A stretch of 47,045 nucleotides of DNA from Mastigocoleus sp. MO_188.B34 (GTDB lineage: Bacteria; Cyanobacteriota; Cyanobacteriia; Cyanobacteriales; Nostocaceae): NCBI RefSeq assembly GCF_030065675.1, contig NZ_JASJDK010000027.1, positions 1-47,045 on the forward strand, read 5' to 3'. This document shows, one piece after another, positions 44,187-47,045 of the stretch (the first letter of the stretch is position 1; each line of letters starts with the position of its first letter). The position numbers were made by a program, and so were the translations under genes. A model generated the notes under the pieces. It was given only the letters and a program-made list of their open reading frames with translations. It was not told the origin of the DNA and did no database searches.

Positions 44187-45955
44187 GCGATCTAATTATT
44201 CCGGAAAATTCGCTCTATAATGTCGCTACCTTCAAGTTACTCTCTGAGGGTAAAGATATCACAAATGATTATACCGCCTTGTCTGTAACGGTTAATCGGG
44301 CAGTCAACCGCATACCCACGGCAAAAGTTGTGTTGCGGGATGGTTCTGCTGCGGAAGAAACCTTTGCAGCCAGTGAGGGAGCAGACTTAATTCCGGGTAA
44401 GGAGGTGGAAATTGCCATTGGTTATGATGGCAAGGACAAGACCATGTTTAAAGGGCTGATTGTTAAACATGCCATTAAAGTTGGTGCCAATGGGGACTCG
44501 ATGCTGATCATCAATTGTAAAGGTTTGGCTACCAAGTTAACCATCGGTCGTCACAGTCGGTATTTTACCGAACAAAAAGACAGCGATGCCATTGAAGAAA
44601 TTATCGGCAGTTACAGTGGTATATCTAAGGATGTGGAAAGTACTAAAGGCAAGCATCCGGAGATTGTCCAATACTACGCTACCGATTGGGACTTTATTCT
44701 CTCACGGGCTGAAATGAACGGGCAGATTGTCCTCGCGGATAACGGCAAGCTAAAGGTAAAAGCCCCTAGCACCAGTGGTAACTCCCTTATTACCCTTAAC
44801 TATGGCGTTAACCTGTTGGAATTTGAAGCCGAAATGGATGCTAGATCCCAGTATAAAGCAGTGAAGGCACAGGCATGGAGCTATGCCGATCAGGCGTTAG
44901 TTGAAGTTGAAGGAACCGAGCCTACAGTCAACAAGCAGGGAAATTTGTCAGGTAAGAAATTGGCTGAGGCGATTGACCTAAGCGCCTGGGAATTACGCCA
45001 CAGCGGTCGAGTACAAGAACCGCAACTAAAAGCCTGGGCTGATGCCCAACTGCTGAAAAGTCGGTTAGCCAAGATTCAAGGACGGGTAAAAACTGTTGGC
45101 TATCCCGACGCTAAACCTGACGCTTTGATCGAACTCAAAGGAGTAGGTAAACGTTTCAACGGTTTAGCATATGTCTCCAGCGTTCGGCACGAGATCAATA
45201 GTGGATCATGGTATACTCATATGCAGCTTGGACTGGCACCTCAGTGGTTTTACCAAGAAGCAGATATCGTGGAACGACCGGCATCAGGACTGCTCCCCGG
45301 TGTCAACGGCTTGCAAATTGGGGTAGTGGTGCAGTTACAAGATGACCCCAATGGGGAAGACCGCATCTTAGTCAAAGTCCCCACAATTGACTCTCAAAGC
45401 GATGGTATCTGGTCTCGGATTGCCACCTTAGACGCAGGAGATAATCGTGGTTCCTTCTTTCGTCCCGAAATTGGTGATGAAGTGGTTCTGGGCTTTCTCA
45501 ATGACGACCCCCGTGACCCGATTGTTCTGGGAATGCTCAACAGTAGCGCCAAACCAGCACCCCTGAAAGCCGAAGATGACAACCACCACAAGGGCTTTTT
45601 TACGCGTTCGGAAATGAAGATCAGCTTCGATGACGATAAAAAAATTATCACTTTGGAAACACCCGGAGGTAACAAAATTATCATATCCGATGAGGATAAG
45701 GGTATTACCTTGAAAGACCAAAATGATAATAGCATGACCATGAATGATAGTGGTATCAGTATCAAAAGTCCCAAGGATATTACCGTGGAGGCCACAGGAA
45801 AGCTGACACTCACAGCAAAACAGGATACCAGTATTGAGGGGTTGAATGTGAATGCGAAAGCCAACGCTCAATTTAAAGCCGAAGGAAATGCTGGGGCTGA
45901 AGTCTCGACTAGTGCGATCGCTGTGCTGAAAGGCTCATTAGTACAGATTAATTAA
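44183..45955 (+). CDS. VgrG-like central spike protein (Afp8-like)
   Basis: A 590-residue spike protein. Residues about 1-360 are the gp27-like hub domains (ITNDYTALSVTVNRAVNRIP, GKEVEIAIGYDGKDKTMFKG, GLATKLTIGRHSRYFTEQKD, VQYYATDWDFILSRAEMNGQ). Residues about 370-470 form the gp5-type OB fold (NGLQIGVVVQLQDDPNGEDR, GDEVVLGFLNDDPRDPIVLG). The remainder is a repetitive beta-helix needle (KIIISDEDKGITLKDQNDNS, GISIKSPKDITVEATGKLTL). The trimer forms the piercing tip on which the PAAR protein sits. No extra toxin domain is fused. It overlaps the LysM gene by four bases and is followed by PAAR. Confidence 0.93.
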   Translation: MSDLIIPENSLYNVATFKLLSEGKDITNDYTALSVTVNRAVNRIPTAKVVLRDGSAAEETFAASEGADLIPGKEVEIAIGYDGKDKTMFKGLIVKHAIKVGANGDSMLIINCKGLATKLTIGRHSRYFTEQKDSDAIEEIIGSYSGISKDVESTKGKHPEIVQYYATDWDFILSRAEMNGQIVLADNGKLKVKAPSTSGNSLITLNYGVNLLEFEAEMDARSQYKAVKAQAWSYADQALVEVEGTEPTVNKQGNLSGKKLAEAIDLSAWELRHSGRVQEPQLKAWADAQLLKSRLAKIQGRVKTVGYPDAKPDALIELKGVGKRFNGLAYVSSVRHEINSGSWYTHMQLGLAPQWFYQEADIVERPASGLLPGVNGLQIGVVVQLQDDPNGEDRILVKVPTIDSQSDGIWSRIATLDAGDNRGSFFRPEIGDEVVLGFLNDDPRDPIVLGMLNSSAKPAPLKAEDDNHHKGFFTRSEMKISFDDDKKIITLETPGGNKIIISDEDKGITLKDQNDNSMTMNDSGISIKSPKDITVEATGKLTLTAKQDTSIEGLNVNAKANAQFKAEGNAGAEVSTSAIAVLKGSLVQIN

Positions 45956-46005
45956 TATAAAAACCTGACTAAATATATAAAGGGAGAAAAACAAAGGGAG
46001 AAAAC

Positions 46006-46299
46006 ATGGGAAAACCTGCTGCTCGTCTGACAGATATGCATATTTGTCCGATGGTAACTGGAGTTGTCCCCCATGTAGGTGGACCAATAATCAGTCCAGG
46101 TGTACCAACGGTTTTAATTGCTGGAATGCCAGCAGCTGTAGTCGGCGATACCTGCACCTGTACCGGACCACCGGATACCATTATCCTGGGTTCCACAACC
46201 GTGCTCATTGGCGGAAAACCCGCCGCCAGGATTGGGGATACAACAGCTCACGGAGGTTCAATTGTGTTAGGAGCATTTAATGTGTTAATTGGAGGCTGA
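46006..46299 (+). CDS. PAAR-repeat spike tip protein
   Basis: A 97-residue protein with PAAR motifs: MGKPAARLTDMHICPM, IISPGVPTVLIAGMPAAVVG, TTVLIGGKPAARIGDTTAHG and GAFNVLIGG. The His/Cys residues (H12, C14, C51, C53, H86) would bind zinc at the apex of the cone. It sharpens the VgrG spike and has no fused effector. A GGGAGAAAAC site precedes the ATG. A heptamer repeat array follows the stop. Confidence 0.94.
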   Translation: MGKPAARLTDMHICPMVTGVVPHVGGPIISPGVPTVLIAGMPAAVVGDTCTCTGPPDTIILGSTTVLIGGKPAARIGDTTAHGGSIVLGAFNVLIGG

Positions 46300-46301
46300 A
46301 T

Positions 46302-46350
46302 CATAATTCATAATTCATAATTCATAATTCATAATTCATAATTCATAATT
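46302..46350 (+). repeat. Heptamer array (CATAATT) x7
   Basis: Seven perfect tandem copies of CATAATT (49 bp) between the PAAR gene and the gp25-like gene, 32 bp before the latter's ATG. It is the same unit length and copy number as the array before obg. Copy-number change could alter the spacing or the RNA structure between the two genes. Confidence 0.92.
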
Positions 46351-46382
46351 AAAAATTTATCCATTAGGGCGAAGCACTGGCA

Positions 46383-46871
46383 ATGGAAAATGAGGATAAA
46401 GCTTTTTTGGGAACTGGTTGGGGATTTCCACCCACCTTTGATCGAGGTTCTAGGACTATACAGTTAGTGAGCGCGGAGGAGGATATTTGTCAAAGTTTAC
46501 AAATTCTCCTATCCACCAGTTTGGGAGAACGGGTAATGCAGCCGACCTATGGTTGCAACCTCCAAGATTTTGTGTTTGAACCCCTAAGTCCGACTATCAC
46601 TAGTAGTATTAAAGAACAACTGCGTACTTCTATTATCTATCACGAACCGCGCATCCTGCTCAACAGTTTAGACCTGAGTCTGGATGAGCAATTAGAAGGA
46701 CGTGTAAAGCTCACCATAGATTACACAATTATTACTACTAATTCTCGCTTTAATTTGGTCTATCCCTTCTACATAGAAGAAAATACTGGTAGTTTGCTTC
46801 CGGCTATTAATACAGGAGAAATCCCCGTTAATCTGCAATTAGGGAGTGTTACCGATTTTACCAATGTTTAA
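46383..46871 (+). CDS. gp25-like baseplate wedge protein (Afp9-like)
   Basis: A 162-residue protein of the GPW/gp25 family: FLGTGWGFPPTFDRGSRTIQ, QSLQILLSTSLGERVMQPTY (the conserved EDI...LLSTxxGER segment), GCNLQDFVFEPLSPTITSSI and PRILLNSLDLSLDEQLEGRV. It starts sheath assembly at the baseplate. It lies after the heptamer array and 21 bp before the next baseplate gene; no clear ribosome site is seen. Confidence 0.93.
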   Translation: MENEDKAFLGTGWGFPPTFDRGSRTIQLVSAEEDICQSLQILLSTSLGERVMQPTYGCNLQDFVFEPLSPTITSSIKEQLRTSIIYHEPRILLNSLDLSLDEQLEGRVKLTIDYTIITTNSRFNLVYPFYIEENTGSLLPAINTGEIPVNLQLGSVTDFTNV

Positions 46872-46892
46872 TTTTTTTCGCTCCAGAAACCC

Positions 46893-47045
46893 ATGAACAT
46901 CCGCCGCGAACCACCGAAAAATCCATTAATCCGCGATGGTGTGAGCCAGGGACAGCGACAACTTCCAGCCCTGTCACCCGATTTCGTCAAAATTGACGAG
47001 GGCGATTTGGCTGATTTTCTGATTTTTGCTTACAACCTGAGTCAG
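46893..47045 (+). CDS. Probable baseplate component (Afp11/gp6-like), 5' end only
   Basis: The ATG at 46893 starts MNIRREPPKNPLIRDGVSQG and the frame is open to the end of the window (51 codons; QRQLPALSPDFVKIDEGDLA, DFLIFAYNLSQ). The position right after the gp25-like gene and the sequence opening suggest the large baseplate protein of eCIS, but too little is visible to confirm a domain. Confidence 0.65.
   Translation, partial: MNIRREPPKNPLIRDGVSQGQRQLPALSPDFVKIDEGDLADFLIFAYNLSQ

Noticed and set aside
40770-46871. Type VI secretion system
   Set aside because: No TssJ/L/M membrane complex or ClpV-type ATPase; the sheath is a single phage-type subunit and DUF4157/DUF4255 are present, so eCIS is the better call.
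38286-47045. Prophage
   Set aside because: Sheath, tube, LysM, VgrG, PAAR and gp25 occur together with AAA ATPase, DUF4255 and DUF5908 but without integrase, terminase, portal or capsid genes, which fits an eCIS.

Overview
The window looks like a stretch of chromosome from a filamentous, probably nitrogen-fixing cyanobacterium. Evidence: many HIP1 octamers (GCGATCGC), an IsiA/Pcb chlorophyll-antenna gene pair, a TerB + Mo-nitrogenase C-terminal domain protein of the type found in diazotrophic cyanobacteria, a cyanobacterial-type LeuA, heptanucleotide repeat arrays, and dispersed GTAGAGACG...CGTCTCTAC palindromes. No rRNA, tRNA, CRISPR array or transposase gene was recognised.

Left part (1-24.3 kb) is mostly chromosomal housekeeping and accessory genes. 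It starts inside a WD40 beta-propeller gene followed 5 bp later by a P-loop NTPase gene. Next come a small P-loop kinase-like gene, a ketopantoate-reductase-family gene, an acyl-CoA ligase, and a GntR/FCD regulator whose likely palindromic operator lies between it and divergent leuA. Then come a small cysteine-containing membrane protein, the isiA-pcb pair, a large VWA/cadherin-like repeat protein, a glutamate-cysteine-ligase-family gene, the TerB/Mo-nitro_C gene, obg and a large PMT-type glycosyltransferase with TPR-like C-terminus.

Right part (24.3-47 kb) is an extracellular contractile injection system (eCIS, Afp/PVC/tCIS-like) locus in two divergent halves. The plus strand holds the AAA+ ATPase (Afp15-like), a broken sheath copy, then sheath, two tube proteins, DUF5908, LysM-type tube-initiation protein, VgrG-like spike, PAAR tip, gp25-like baseplate protein and the start of the next gene, probably the gp6/J-like baseplate component. 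The minus strand holds an amidase_3 hydrolase, a DUF4255 (Afp16-like) tail terminator, a 408-aa protein of unknown function, and then a cargo cassette. The cassette has a 1866-aa DUF4157 polymorphic toxin with a Hint self-cleavage domain and an unrecognised C-terminal effector domain, a probable immunity protein, an overlapping 57-aa membrane peptide, a pentapeptide-repeat protein, and separately a second short DUF4157 protein with six 16-residue repeats. A DNA-binding-type protein and a single-span membrane protein lie between the halves.

Most novel content: (i) the four-gene overlapping toxin cassette with an unassigned effector domain and a tiny membrane protein; (ii) the reversed order of the two signature motifs of DUF4157 in the two cargo-type proteins; (iii) a mosaic pseudogene that fuses the sheath N-terminus to pieces of a paralogue of the 408-aa protein and shares a 39-bp identical inverted sequence with it. 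This suggests that the unknown gene and the sheath belong to the same module and that the locus has been rearranged. All functional calls rest on reading the translations and on family knowledge; no database search was run.
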